A stretch of DNA of 64,000 nucleotides from positions 277,234 to 341,233 of the forward strand of contig JARSSP010000041.1 in the NCBI GenBank assembly GCA_029624675.1, given 5' to 3'. Source of the stretch: Candidatus Contendibacter sp. (GTDB lineage: Bacteria > Pseudomonadota > Gammaproteobacteria > Competibacterales > Competibacteraceae). A program made the position numbers and the translations under genes. Below the pieces are notes generated by a model. The model was not told the DNA's origin, did no database searches, and saw only the letters and a program-made list of their open reading frames with translations. Of this stretch, positions 17,378 through 26,527 are shown piece by piece (positions within the stretch are counted from its first letter, which is position 1; the number at the start of each line of letters is the position of its first letter).

Positions 17378-17974
17378 GTGGTTCCGCTATCTTTCGAACT
17401 TCGCCACATCCCCAATCTGATCACCGGCCTGCGCATTCTGCTGGTGGTGCCTTTCCTTTGGCTGCTGCTGGAGGAGCGCTACGGAGCGGCGCTGGCCCTG
17501 TTCGTGATCGCCGGCGTTTCCGACGCGCTGGACGGCTTCCTGGCCAAATATTACGGCTGGACCAGCGAACTGGGCGGTCTGCTCGATCCCGTGGCCGACA
17601 AATTGCTGCTCATGGGGGCGATCCTGGCGCTGGGCTGGCTGAACGAGTTGCCGGGTTGGCTGGTGGCGCTGGTGATTGCGCGGGATTTGGTCATCGTCGG
17701 CGGCGCGGTCGCCTATCACCTGCGGGTCGAGCGCTTCCACGCCGCGCCGTTGATGATCAGCAAGCTGAACACGTTCATGCAGCTTCTGCTGGTTGGCGTG
17801 GTAATCGTCCATTACGGTCTGGCTCCGTTGCCGGCGTGGCTGCTGACCGGCGGGATTTATCTGACCGCCCTGACCACCGTCTGGAGCGGCGCGGCCTATG
17901 TCCGGCGTTGGGGAGGGCTGGCCCGGCGCAAGACCCAACATTCGGTAAAATCCTCCGGCCACGACGCCCCCTGA
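17378..17974 (+). CDS. CDP-alcohol phosphatidyltransferase (PgsA-like)
   Basis: Integral membrane enzyme that transfers a phosphatidyl group from CDP-diacylglycerol to an alcohol, probably glycerol 3-phosphate. The 198-residue protein has the family motif in SDALDGFLAK...GGLLDPVADKLL, with Lys where the common pattern has Arg after Ala. About five hydrophobic segments follow the IPNLITGLRILLVVPFLWLL start. The start is a GTG at 17378; no ATG is available before the first membrane segment. The gene lies 27 bp before the AI-2E-type permease gene, probably one operon. Synthesis of another phospholipid head group cannot be excluded. Confidence 0.8.
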   Translation: MVPLSFELRHIPNLITGLRILLVVPFLWLLLEERYGAALALFVIAGVSDALDGFLAKYYGWTSELGGLLDPVADKLLLMGAILALGWLNELPGWLVALVIARDLVIVGGAVAYHLRVERFHAAPLMISKLNTFMQLLLVGVVIVHYGLAPLPAWLLTGGIYLTALTTVWSGAAYVRRWGGLARRKTQHSVKSSGHDAP

Positions 17975-18001
17975 ACCTCCCACCCCGAGTGATTTTCCCT
18001 C

Positions 18002-19057
18002 ATGGAACGCGCATCCCGTACCCGTTTCTGGCTGACCCTGGCGGCGGTCCTCGTCGGTCTGCTGTACCTGCTGGCGCCGGTGCTGACGCCATTCCTGGTC
18101 GCCACGCTGCTGGCCTATCTGGGCGATCCGCTGATCGACCGGTTGGAGGCGCGCAAACTGTCGCGGTCCTGGGCGGTGACGTCGGTGTTTGGCGCGATCA
18201 TCGTGGGACTGCTGCTGTTGCTGCTGTTGCTGATTCCCCTGTCGGCGCATCAGTTCAAAAGCCTCGTGCACAAGTTGCCCGTTTACCTCGACTGGCTGGA
18301 AACCAGCGTCGTTCCCTGGCTAAACAACGCGCTGGGCATCGACTCGACTTTGTTCGAACTGAGCCAGTTGCGCGACAGGTTGCTGACCTATGCCCGGGAG
18401 ATCGGCGATCTGGCCGGCGGTCTGCTGGAATCGTTGCGGGCCTCGTCCACCGTCATCTTCACCTGGATCGCCAATCTGGTGCTGGTTCCGGTAGTCACTT
18501 TTTACCTGCTGCGCGACTGGGATCTGTTGGTCGCCCGGGTTCGCGACCTGCTGCCGCGCCGCGTCGAACCGACCGTGAGCAAGCTGGCGCGGGAGGCCGA
18601 CGACGTGATCGGCGCGTTCCTGCGCGGCCAGTTCATCGTGATGGCGGCCCTGGGGGTCATCTATTCGGTGGGACTCGCTGTCATCGGGCTGGATTTTTCC
18701 CTGCTCATCGGGATGCTGGCCGGCCTGGTCAGCTTCGTGCCCTATCTGGGCCTGATCGTCGGCATTCTTGCCGCCAGCATCGCCGCCCTGCTGCAATTCC
18801 ACAGTTTTCTAAGCCTGATTCCGGTCCTGATCGTGTTCGGTATCGGCCAATTGATCAGTGATTTTTTCCTGACCCCGAAACTGGTCGGCGACCGCATCGG
18901 CCTACATCCGGTGGCGGTGATGTTCGCGGTGCTGGCCGGCGGCCACCTGTTCGGCTTCCTGGGCATCCTGCTGGCGCTGCCGGTGGCGGCGGTCATCGTG
19001 GTGATTCTGCGCCACGCCCACGACGAATACCTCAAAAGCGGGTTTTACCAAGGCTGA
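18002..19057 (+). CDS. AI-2E/PerM family membrane protein
   Basis: A 351-residue protein with about eight transmembrane segments in the usual order: TM1-2 near the N-terminus (FWLTLAAVLVGLLYLLAPVL), TM3 (GAIIVGLLLLLLLLIPL), a soluble helical stretch at about 80-150, then TM4-8. The family-typical PFLVATLLAYLGDPLIDRLE and DFFLTPKLVGDRIGLHPVAV are present. Members export small molecules or ions (AI-2 for TqsA; Na+/H+ for others), so the substrate is left open. Confidence 0.85.
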   Translation: MERASRTRFWLTLAAVLVGLLYLLAPVLTPFLVATLLAYLGDPLIDRLEARKLSRSWAVTSVFGAIIVGLLLLLLLLIPLSAHQFKSLVHKLPVYLDWLETSVVPWLNNALGIDSTLFELSQLRDRLLTYAREIGDLAGGLLESLRASSTVIFTWIANLVLVPVVTFYLLRDWDLLVARVRDLLPRRVEPTVSKLAREADDVIGAFLRGQFIVMAALGVIYSVGLAVIGLDFSLLIGMLAGLVSFVPYLGLIVGILAASIAALLQFHSFLSLIPVLIVFGIGQLISDFFLTPKLVGDRIGLHPVAVMFAVLAGGHLFGFLGILLALPVAAVIVVILRHAHDEYLKSGFYQG

Positions 19058-19081
19058 AGGGCTGCGCGTTCCTCATTCCGC

Positions 19082-19510
19082 TCACAGTCGATACAGCTCG
19101 TGGTCCGCCAGCACCTCCAAGCCGCGCGCGGCGATCAGGCGCGCGACCGCGTCCGGGTCGTCCACTTCCATGCACCACACCGCTCGCTGGCCCGGCGCGA
19201 CGACGAAGCCGTAGGCGTCCAGCACATTGATCGCACGTTCGGCCAGAACCTCCAGCAATTCGTGCAGGCCGCCTGGCCGATCCTCGATGGCGATGGCCAG
19301 CACCGGCTTGAGGGCGGCGGCGAAACCCTGGTCCACCAACGCCCGATGGGCCAGGCGCGAGTCGCTGACCAGCAGTTTCACCACCCCGTAGGCGCGGTGA
19401 TCGGCGATGGTCATCGCCCGAATATCGATTTGGTGATCGCGCAGAATGCCGGTGACGGCGTTTAGCCGCCCTGGCCGGTTATCCACGAACACGCTCAATT
19501 GTTCCATCAT
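19082..19510 (-). CDS. Tandem ACT-domain protein paired with paaK
   Basis: A 142-residue cytoplasmic protein with two ACT-like units: QLSVFVDNRPGRLNAVTGIL at residues 4-70, and LAIAIEDRPGGLHELLEVLA at about 73-140. ACT domains bind small ligands such as amino acids. It ends convergent with the AI-2E gene and starts 20 bp after the paaK stop on the same strand. This ACT-PaaK pairing is seen in many genomes. It probably regulates, or reports on, the ligase substrate. Confidence 0.85.
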   Translation of the reverse strand: MMEQLSVFVDNRPGRLNAVTGILRDHQIDIRAMTIADHRAYGVVKLLVSDSRLAHRALVDQGFAAALKPVLAIAIEDRPGGLHELLEVLAERAINVLDAYGFVVAPGQRAVWCMEVDDPDAVARLIAARGLEVLADHELYRL

Positions 19511-19530
19511 GGCTCGCTTCTCCCGCCCGC

Positions 19531-20841
19531 TCAGAACGCGGGCCGCAAATCCACGACCCGCTTGGCCTTGCCCTCGGACACCGGCAGACTGCCCGGCTCG
19601 TGCAATTCGACGGTCGGTTTGATCAGAATGGCCGAGCGCAGCGCCTCGCCGATCCGTTCGCGCAGATCGTCCAAGGTTCGTGGATCGCCGGTGAACAGTT
19701 TGGCGTAGATCTCGGTCTTGACCACCAGCCGATCCAACGACCCCCGCTTTTCCAATTGGATCAGATAATTAGTCCCGACTTCCGGCGTTTTCATCAGCAC
19801 GTCCTCGATCTGCGACGGGAAGACGTTGACCCCGTTGACGATCAGCATGTCGTCGCTGCGGCCCTTGATCCGCGCCAGTCGCCGATGGGTGCGGCCGCAG
19901 GGGCAGTTCCCGCTGACCAGGTGGGACAAATCCCGGGTACGATAACGCAACAGCGGCGTGGCCTGCCGTTGCAAGGTGGTCATCACGATTTCGCCGGTCT
20001 GGCCCTCCGGCAATGGTTGCAGGGTTCCAGGATCGATGATTTCCAGCATGTAGGCGTCTTCCCACAGATGCAGACCGGTCTGGTGCACGCACTCAAACGC
20101 CACGCCGGGACCGTTCATTTCGCTCAGGCCGTAGGAGTTGTAAGCCTGGATGCCGAACAGCGCCTCGATCTTGCGGCGAGTCTCCTCCGAATGCGGCTCG
20201 GCGCCGATGAACGCCTTGCGCAGCCGCAACTGGTCCACCGTCACGCCCTCGCCGGCCAGCGCCGCATGCAGATGCAACAGATAGCTGGGGGTGGCGTGAA
20301 CCACGGTGGTCTGGAAATTCCGCATCAGGTGGATTTGGCGGCCGGTGTTGCCGGAACTGACTGGAATCACCAGCATTCCCACCCGCTCCGCGCCGTAATG
20401 CAGACCCAGTCCGCCGGTGAACATCCCGTAATTGGTCATGTTCTGGAACACGTCGCGAGCAGTGGCGCCGGCGGCGACGATGCAGCGGGCAACCAGTTCG
20501 GTCCAGTGATCAAGATCAGGCCGAGTATGGTAAATCACCGTTGGCATCCCGGTGGTGCCACTGGACGTATGCAGGCGCACTGTCCGTTCCAGGTCGACCG
20601 CCAGCAACCCGTCGGGGAAAGCCGCGCGCAGATCGTCCTTGGTGGTATAGGGGAGTTTACGCAGATCGCGCAGGCTGCCCAGGTCTTCCGGGTGAGTCAA
20701 CCCAACCTCGGCCAGTCGGCGCCGGTAGAAGGGCGTTTTCAGCGCCCAGGCCACGGTCTGGCGCAGGCGGGTCAACTGTAACCGCTCCAGCGCTTCCCGT
20801 TCCATGAATTCAACCGCCGGATTCCAGACCGGTACGCTCAT
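19531..20841 (-). CDS. paaK: Phenylacetate-CoA ligase
   Basis: Adenylate-forming enzyme that activates phenylacetate (or a related aryl acid) to its CoA thioester. The 436-residue length is standard. Visible motifs are the P-loop-like LHTSSGTTGMPTVIYHT, NSYGLSEMNGPGVAFEC (A5-type), GEIVMTTLQRQATPLLRYRT (A7), RIKGRSDDMLIVNGVNVFPS (A8) and the C-terminal SEGKAKRVVD carrying the late lysine. No other paa catabolic genes (paaABCDE, paaG, paaZ) are nearby, so a full degradation pathway is not indicated here. It is an operon with the downstream ACT gene. Confidence 0.92.
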   Translation of the reverse strand: MSVPVWNPAVEFMEREALERLQLTRLRQTVAWALKTPFYRRRLAEVGLTHPEDLGSLRDLRKLPYTTKDDLRAAFPDGLLAVDLERTVRLHTSSGTTGMPTVIYHTRPDLDHWTELVARCIVAAGATARDVFQNMTNYGMFTGGLGLHYGAERVGMLVIPVSSGNTGRQIHLMRNFQTTVVHATPSYLLHLHAALAGEGVTVDQLRLRKAFIGAEPHSEETRRKIEALFGIQAYNSYGLSEMNGPGVAFECVHQTGLHLWEDAYMLEIIDPGTLQPLPEGQTGEIVMTTLQRQATPLLRYRTRDLSHLVSGNCPCGRTHRRLARIKGRSDDMLIVNGVNVFPSQIEDVLMKTPEVGTNYLIQLEKRGSLDRLVVKTEIYAKLFTGDPRTLDDLRERIGEALRSAILIKPTVELHEPGSLPVSEGKAKRVVDLRPAF

Positions 20842-20928
20842 GCTTCCGCCTTCTCCTTAGAATGAAGGGTTTGATGAAATGGTAACATACCCATCCCGCA
20901 TCACCGCCATCGTTGCCCTGGAGTGTTC

Positions 20929-21966
20929 ATGCCCTGCTTGATTGTATTGCTCGTGCTGGTTTTAGGGTTGCCCGCTAGTGGATGCGTCGCGCGCGAGTTC
21001 AAGGCAACCCCGATCACGCTGACGGACCAGGTCGGCCTTGGCGATACCTATGCCGGCATTCGCCTGCTGGGCGCGTTACGGCTGAACGATGCATCCATCG
21101 GTGGCTTGCGGCTGTGCGGTCTGTCGGGGCTGGCCTGGGACGAAAACGCCGGCCTGTTGTACGCTCTCTCCGACGAGGGTCGGCTGTTTCACCTGCGGCC
21201 GGAATTTGATGCTCATGGATACCTGATCGGGGCGCAACTGGTCGCCGGCTATCCGCTGCGGGATGAAAACAACCGACCGTTGCGGTCGCTGTTCAACGAT
21301 TCCGAAAGCCTGGCCATTCGCAAGGAGGCTAATCGGAGACTGGGCAACACGGAACTGGTGATCTCGTTCGAGGAAAAGCCGCGCGTAGTGCGCTACAGCT
21401 CCACTGGCCAGTGGCGGGGCGAGGAAATCCTGCCGTCCTTGCTGCGGGATATCCGCAATTACCACGACCCCAACCAGGCGATCGAATCCGTCACTCTTGA
21501 TCCACGCTGGGGCGTCTTGGTCGGCTCTGAAACACCGCTGCGCGATGATCCCACCGGGCAGGTGCGTATTTTCACCCGCGATGGTCGATTCTGGACCTAT
21601 CCACTCAGCAAGGCTCCCAACAGCGCGCTGGTGGACATGACCACGCTACCGGATGGTGGCCTGCTGACCCTGGAACGCGCTTTCGTCAATCCCCTGCGGC
21701 CTTTGATCATCAGCCTGCGCCGCACCGAACCGCTACCCGCGCCGGGAACGGCCCAGACGTTACTGAACGTTACCGACGTGGCGGTGTTCGACAGCGGTCA
21801 GGGCTGGCTGCTGGACAATTTCGAAGGGTTGACCCATCACCGCGACCAGCGGTTTTTCATGGTCAGCGACGACAACTGCCATACCTGGCAAGCGACCTTG
21901 TTGATGTACTTCGAACTGCGATCATCGCCCCATGTCGCAATGCCGGAAGCGGTTGACAAGGATTAG
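20929..21966 (+). CDS. Exported phytase-like/esterase-like beta-propeller protein
   Basis: A 345-residue protein of the esterase-like activity of phytase family (PF13449-like): LCGLSGLAWDENAGLLYALS, ESLAIRKEANRR, ESVTLDPRWGVLVGSETPL and the C-terminal FDSGQGWLLDNFEGLTHHRD with FFMVSDDN. An N-terminal hydrophobic stretch ends LPASGCVAREF, a possible lipobox. The frame opens at a GTG at 20923, but the ATG at 20929 has GGAG at a better distance. Members of the family have been linked to organic phosphate or ester cleavage, with weak biochemical support, so the substrate stays open. It is transcribed alone, divergent from paaK. Confidence 0.8.
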   Translation: MPCLIVLLVLVLGLPASGCVAREFKATPITLTDQVGLGDTYAGIRLLGALRLNDASIGGLRLCGLSGLAWDENAGLLYALSDEGRLFHLRPEFDAHGYLIGAQLVAGYPLRDENNRPLRSLFNDSESLAIRKEANRRLGNTELVISFEEKPRVVRYSSTGQWRGEEILPSLLRDIRNYHDPNQAIESVTLDPRWGVLVGSETPLRDDPTGQVRIFTRDGRFWTYPLSKAPNSALVDMTTLPDGGLLTLERAFVNPLRPLIISLRRTEPLPAPGTAQTLLNVTDVAVFDSGQGWLLDNFEGLTHHRDQRFFMVSDDNCHTWQATLLMYFELRSSPHVAMPEAVDKD

Positions 21967-22149
21967 GGTAGCGGTCAGTATGTCACGTTCAAATTCACTA
22001 GGAATTTCGCGCGGCCCGACCCCGCGCTGGCCCGCGTGGCCACCGCATCGCGGGATGCGCGGGTTGTATCGGGGCCGAGGCGCGAGACGCGCAAGTCTGG
22101 ATTCAAGCCTTCACCATAACCAAACAAGCTATTCGATGAGGTCAGCTTA

Positions 22150-23331
22150 ATGGAAGATGTGGTTATCGTCGCCGCCGCCAGGACCGCGATCAGCAATTTC
22201 ATGGGCTCCCTGGCGACGATTCCAGCCAATATTCTGGGCGCCAAGGTCATCGAGGGCTTGCTGCGGAAAACCGGGGTCGAACCCGCCCGGATCGACGAGG
22301 TCATCCTGGGTCAGGTTCTTACCGCCGGCACCGGCCAGAACCCCGCCCGCACCGCCGCGCTGAACGCGGGCCTGCCCATCGAAGTTCCCTGCCTGAGCAT
22401 CAACAAGGTTTGCGGCAGCGGCCTGAAAGCGGTTCATCTGGCCTGCCAGTCCATCCGCGACGGCGACAACCGCGTCGTGATCGCCGGCGGCCAGGAAAAC
22501 ATGAGCTTGTCCCCCCATCTGTTGCTCGGCTCGCGGCGCGGCACCACCATGGGCGATGCCCGGCTGGTGGATTCGATGCTCAGCGAAGGGCTGCAATGCG
22601 CCACCAATCATTACCACATGGGCATCACCGCCGAGAACATCGCCACGCGGTGGACCATTTCCCGCGAGGAACAGGATGCCTTCGCCGCCGATTCGCAGGC
22701 CAAGGCCATCGCCGCGATCCAGGCGGGTAAGTTCAAGGATGAGATCATTCCCATCGAAATCCCCCAGCGCAAGGGCGACCCTCTGCTGTTCGACACCGAC
22801 GAATTTCCCCGGCCGGGCACCACCGCCGCCGCGCTGGCCAAGCTGAAGCCCGCGTTCAAGAAGGACGGCACGGTGACCGCCGGCAACGCCTCCGGTATCA
22901 ACGACGGCGCCGCCGCCGTGCTGGTGATGGCCGCCAACGTGGCCCGTGACCTCGGCCTTGAGCCACTGGCTCGCATCACCGCCTACGCCAAGGCAGGCGT
23001 GGACCCGGCGATCATGGGCACCGGCCCGATCCCGGCCTCCCATCTCTGCCTGAACAAGGCTGGCTGGAGCGTGGATCAGCTTGACCTGATCGAAGCCAAC
23101 GAAGCCTTCGCGGCCCAAGCGATCTCGGTCAACCGGGAAATGGGCTGGGATACCCGCAAGGTCAATGTCAATGGCGGCGCCATCGCCCTGGGCCACCCGA
23201 TCGGCGCCTCCGGTTGCCGCATCCTGGTCACCCTGCTGCATGAAATGGTCCGTCGCGACGCCAAGAAGGGCCTGGCGACCCTGTGCATCGGCGGTGGTCA
23301 GGGCGTCGCCCTGGCCGTCGAGCGCGATTGA
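22150..23331 (+). CDS. phaA: Acetyl-CoA acetyltransferase (beta-ketothiolase) of PHB synthesis
   Basis: Condenses two acetyl-CoA to acetoacetyl-CoA, the first step to poly(3-hydroxybutyrate). The 393-residue protein has the acyl-enzyme Cys in [16 protein letters not shown] (about residue 89), the thiolase signature 2 in [18 protein letters not shown] with the active-site His, and the second Cys in [13 protein letters not shown]. It is followed after 57 bp by phaB, and phaR comes next, so the three form the + strand half of the PHA cluster. The 183 bp upstream (21967-22149) hold no gene and probably contain the promoter. Confidence 0.96.
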   Translation: MEDVVIVAAARTAISNFMGSLATIPANILGAKVIEGLLRKTGVEPARIDEVILGQVLTAGTGQNPARTAALNAGLPIEVPCLSINKVCGSGLKAVHLACQSIRDGDNRVVIAGGQENMSLSPHLLLGSRRGTTMGDARLVDSMLSEGLQCATNHYHMGITAENIATRWTISREEQDAFAADSQAKAIAAIQAGKFKDEIIPIEIPQRKGDPLLFDTDEFPRPGTTAAALAKLKPAFKKDGTVTAGNASGINDGAAAVLVMAANVARDLGLEPLARITAYAKAGVDPAIMGTGPIPASHLCLNKAGWSVDQLDLIEANEAFAAQAISVNREMGWDTRKVNVNGGAIALGHPIGASGCRILVTLLHEMVRRDAKKGLATLCIGGGQGVALAVERD

Positions 23332-23388
23332 ATCACACAACCCACCACAGTCATTCATACCCACAACAAACCCGGAGGAGGATACAGC

Positions 23389-24132
23389 ATGTCCAAAGTC
23401 GCAGTCGTCACGGGTGGTATCGGTGGTCTGGGCACCGCCATGTGCAAGGCGTTGATCGAGCAAGGCCGGCGCGCGGTCGCGGTCGATTTCCATGGCCTCA
23501 AGCCGGAAGCCGTCGACAAGTGGCAAGCCGACCGCAAATCGGAAGGACTGGACATCCCGGTCTATCTGGGTGACGTGACCAATTTCGAATCCTGCGCCGA
23601 AGTCTGCAAGAAGATCGAGGCGGAAGTCGGCCCCATCGAAATTCTGGTCAACAACGCCGGCATCACCCGTGACGCCCTGTTCCACAAGATGACGCCCGAG
23701 CAGTGGGACGCGGTCATCAAGACCAACTTGTACAGCCTCTTCAACATGACCAAGCAGGTTTACGAGGGGATGACCGCGCGGGGCTGGGGCCGCATCGTCA
23801 ACATCGCGTCGGTGAACGGCCTCAGGGGCCAGGCCGGCCAGACCAACTACTCCGCCACCAAGGCGGCGGTCTACGGCTTCTGCAAGGCACTGGCCCAGGA
23901 GTGCGTCAGGAAAGGCGTAACGGTCAACTCCATTTCGCCTGGCTACATCGGCACCGAGATGGTGCGAGCCATTCGCGAGGACGTTCTGCAAAAGGTGGTC
24001 GCTGGCATCCCGGCGGCCCGGTTGGGCGAGCCCTCCGAGATCGCGCGCACCGTCGCCTTCCTGACCGCTGACGACGCTGGCTACATCACCGGCGAGGACA
24101 TCACGGTCAACGGCGGTCTTTACTATCACTAA
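23389..24132 (+). CDS. phaB: Acetoacetyl-CoA reductase (NADPH)
   Basis: Short-chain dehydrogenase that reduces acetoacetyl-CoA to (R)-3-hydroxybutyryl-CoA, the PHA synthase monomer. The 247-residue protein begins MSKVAVVTGGIGGLGTAMCK (cofactor loop), then LVNNAGITRDALFHKM, the catalytic Ser in IVNIASVNGLRGQAGQ, Tyr-x3-Lys in TNYSATKAA, and ends GEDITVNGGLYYH, typical for PhaB. A strong AGGAGG precedes the ATG. A hairpin with a T-run follows the stop. Confidence 0.96.
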   Translation: MSKVAVVTGGIGGLGTAMCKALIEQGRRAVAVDFHGLKPEAVDKWQADRKSEGLDIPVYLGDVTNFESCAEVCKKIEAEVGPIEILVNNAGITRDALFHKMTPEQWDAVIKTNLYSLFNMTKQVYEGMTARGWGRIVNIASVNGLRGQAGQTNYSATKAAVYGFCKALAQECVRKGVTVNSISPGYIGTEMVRAIREDVLQKVVAGIPAARLGEPSEIARTVAFLTADDAGYITGEDITVNGGLYYH

Positions 24133-24145
24133 GTCCCTAGTTACA

Positions 24146-24185
24146 CGGCGTTTGTCCTTCTGGACAGCGCCGCGTCGTCTTTTTA
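24146..24185 (+). terminator. Rho-independent terminator/attenuator between phaB and phaR
   Basis: Stem CGGCG (24146-24150) with CGCCG (24168-24172), plus an inner GTCC-TTCT-GGAC hairpin, followed by a CGTCGTC spacer and a five-T run ending at 24184. It separates the biosynthetic pair from the regulator gene, which starts 13 bp later. Confidence 0.65.
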
Positions 24186-24197
24186 CACCTGCCTGCC

Positions 24198-24761
24198 ATG
24201 AGCGAACCGCGCGTCATCAAAAAATACCCGAATCGCCGACTGTACGATACGGCCATCAGCAGCTACATCACCCTTGAAGATGTCAAGCAGCTAGTGCTGG
24301 AGCGCGCGGAATTTCACGTGATCGACGCTCGAACCAGCACCGACATCACGCGCGGAATTCTGCTGCAAATCATCAGCGAACAGGAAGAGCAGGGCAACCC
24401 GATCTTTACCGCCGATGTCCTGGCGCACATCATCCGATTCTACGGCGATACGCTGCAAGGCATGATGGGCAACTATCTAGAGAAGAGCCTGCAAGCGTTC
24501 GTGGACCAGCAACACCTGTTTCGGGAGCAGATGCGTAGCCTCATTGGCAGTAATCCGCTGACGATGATCACCGAGTTGGTCGAGCACAATCTATCGCTGT
24601 GGAAAAGCGTCAATCAACAGCTACAAAAACCCTATCTTCCCTTGGCGGACAGCGAAACGGTCTCTTCGTCGAAACCCGCCCCCCAGACAGGCAATCCCAC
24701 CGCGACCGCGCCGGACAAATCCGACAAAGACCGGAAAGGCCGAAGGGATCGGGGAGGATGA
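24198..24761 (+). CDS. phaR: PHA synthesis repressor PhaR
   Basis: DNA- and PHB-binding regulator that represses phasin and PHA genes until polymer appears. The 187-residue protein has the diagnostic N-terminal domain RVIKKYPNRRLYDTAISSYI with TLEDVKQLVLE and IDARTSTDITRGILLQII (residues 4-65), a central PHB-binding helical part (QGMMGNYLEKSLQAFVDQQH), and a charged, Pro/Lys-rich C-terminal tail. It lies between the phaAB and the oppositely oriented phaC genes. Confidence 0.93.
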   Translation: MSEPRVIKKYPNRRLYDTAISSYITLEDVKQLVLERAEFHVIDARTSTDITRGILLQIISEQEEQGNPIFTADVLAHIIRFYGDTLQGMMGNYLEKSLQAFVDQQHLFREQMRSLIGSNPLTMITELVEHNLSLWKSVNQQLQKPYLPLADSETVSSSKPAPQTGNPTATAPDKSDKDRKGRRDRGG

Positions 24762-24787
24762 ATTGAACCTGACCGTGTCCCACCCCT

Positions 24788-25843
24788 CTAGCGCGCCAGC
24801 AACCACGCCGCTATTGCCGGCGGTATCTTGCGCTGGGCGCGTCCGCTGACGTAAATGCCGATGTGTCCCCCCTCAAAGGACAGCTCCGAGTAGTCTCGAC
24901 TGCCGCAGCATCCGGCGAGCGCCCTGGACGCGGCCGGCGGCACCAGATGGTCTTGATTGGCGTAGACATTCAGCACCGGCATGGTGACGTTGTGTAAATC
25001 CACCCGCTGCCCGTCAATGACCACGTCGCCCTTGACCAGCTTGTTTTGCTGGAAAAAATCCTTTGCGAACTGACGGAACGCCTCGCCGGCCTGATCCGGG
25101 CTGTCGAAAATCCATTTTTCCATCCGCAGAAAATTTTTTACCGTCTGGGCATCGTCGAGGATATCCACCAGATCGACATATTTCTGTCCGGCCAGCCGGA
25201 ACGGGCTGAGGGACAGAAAGGTAAAGTTCAACAGTTGCCCCGGCAAGTTGCCCAGCGTGTCCACCAGCAAATCCACGTCCACATACCGGATCAGATGAGT
25301 GAGTACGTTGTCGGGCGTATGAAAGTCCACGGGGGTCACCATGGTGACCAGGTTGCGGATCTTCTCGGGATGCAGCGCTGTGAAGCACAGGCTCAGCGCG
25401 CCGCCCTGACAAACGCCCGCCAGGTTGATCGAGTCCCGTTGATGGTGCTCGCGCAGGTGATGCACGCAGTGGCCGATATAACGCAGGATGTAGTCCGCCA
25501 GACTCAGATGGCGATCACCGGCGTCCGGATAGCCCCAGTCGATCAGGTAAACGTCCAGCCCAGCGTCCAGCAGGCCCCGAATCAACGAGCGGTCTTCCTG
25601 CAAATCCATCATGTAGGGCCGGTTGACCAGAGCGTAGACGATCAACAACGGTACAGGGTGCGGCTCCGCCACCCGGGGTCGGTAGCGGTACAGGACCAGC
25701 TTATCTTCCTGGTAGACCGGATCGCGGGGCAACACCCCAGTTTCAATGGGACCAAGACCGCGCAGGGTTCGGGCACCCTCGGTCAAACGAGCCTGGAAGT
25801 GACGCAGTTCCTCGGTAATCTGGGCAGGGGTTGGACCGATCAT
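24788..25843 (-). CDS. phaC: Class III PHA synthase, catalytic subunit
   Basis: Polymerises (R)-3-hydroxyacyl-CoA on the granule surface. The 351-residue length and the partner phaE show class III. The nucleophile is the Cys in the lipase-like box LAGVCQGGALS; the catalytic Asp is in YANQDHLVPP and the general-base His in FEGGHIGIYVSG. The open frame reaches 25963, but the ATG at 25841-25843 overlaps the phaE stop (ATGA) and gives the family N-terminus MIGPTPAQITEEL. It converges on phaR with a 26-bp gap. Confidence 0.95.
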   Translation of the reverse strand: MIGPTPAQITEELRHFQARLTEGARTLRGLGPIETGVLPRDPVYQEDKLVLYRYRPRVAEPHPVPLLIVYALVNRPYMMDLQEDRSLIRGLLDAGLDVYLIDWGYPDAGDRHLSLADYILRYIGHCVHHLREHHQRDSINLAGVCQGGALSLCFTALHPEKIRNLVTMVTPVDFHTPDNVLTHLIRYVDVDLLVDTLGNLPGQLLNFTFLSLSPFRLAGQKYVDLVDILDDAQTVKNFLRMEKWIFDSPDQAGEAFRQFAKDFFQQNKLVKGDVVIDGQRVDLHNVTMPVLNVYANQDHLVPPAASRALAGCCGSRDYSELSFEGGHIGIYVSGRAQRKIPPAIAAWLLAR

Positions 25844-26442
25844 GTGGGGGCATCTCCACGGACATGGCAACTCACCAGGGCATTGAGCAGGCGGCCGTTC
25901 AGCATGGCGTAGTCGAGGCTGCGCAACATTCGCCCATAGGTCTCCTCGTTGCACTCCACCCACAAGTTGTACAACTCACGCAAGCTCTCCACCATCGCGC
26001 CCGCCATCGCCCGCTCGCTCAGCCGTTGTTCCATCAAGTCCAACGCGTCCCGGGCGGCTTGACGCAGGCCATCGAGATACTGGCCCTGAAGCTGTTGATA
26101 CGCCCGCCATGCCTCGGCGTTGGCGCCCGCCGGCGGAGCGAGGGCAGTGGAAACGCCCAGCGACGCGGCGGCCTGGCGCCAAGTATCCAAGGTGACAGTC
26201 CATAAGCGGGTCAGGTCGGGGTGACCGTTCGGATCGTCGGTCGCCCTGGCCAAGGCCGCCTTGAGTTGATCGAAATGCTGGCGCAACGCCTCGCCCCAAT
26301 CGCCGTCCTGGCCCAAGGTTTCGTGAAAGCGTTCGCTAAGCGGCTGGAGTTGTTGGCCAAACGCCAGATAGGTGCGCGCCTGCTTGAGCAGCAGTTCGAT
26401 ATCGAAGCCGCTCGGATCGGGAGGGTCAGTTCGCTCGGCCAT
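25840..26442 (-). CDS. phaE: PHA synthase subunit PhaE, short form
   Basis: Non-catalytic partner required for activity of the class III synthase. The protein is 200 residues against about 350 in Allochromatium-type PhaE, so a large middle part is missing or was never present. It keeps the helical C-terminal region typical for the family (LDLMEQRLSERAMAGAMVES, LYNLWVECNEETYGRML, MLNGRLLNALV). Position, upstream of phaC with a 4-bp overlap, confirms the call. The N-terminal half (about 1-110) is only weakly recognisable. Confidence 0.85.
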   Translation of the reverse strand: MAERTDPPDPSGFDIELLLKQARTYLAFGQQLQPLSERFHETLGQDGDWGEALRQHFDQLKAALARATDDPNGHPDLTRLWTVTLDTWRQAAASLGVSTALAPPAGANAEAWRAYQQLQGQYLDGLRQAARDALDLMEQRLSERAMAGAMVESLRELYNLWVECNEETYGRMLRSLDYAMLNGRLLNALVSCHVRGDAPT

Positions 26443-26527
26443 GGTTGGAAAGGAAGGTTGGCTTGGGAAACTTCAGTATAGCCAGTTAAATCGCTAGCGT
26501 TAGGCCGGCGTGGCCAAACCCGGCGCT

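Noticed and set aside
22147..24129. A 660-codon minus-strand frame across phaA-phaB
   Set aside because: It is antisense to two certain genes and shows no family sequence; long antisense frames are common at this GC content.
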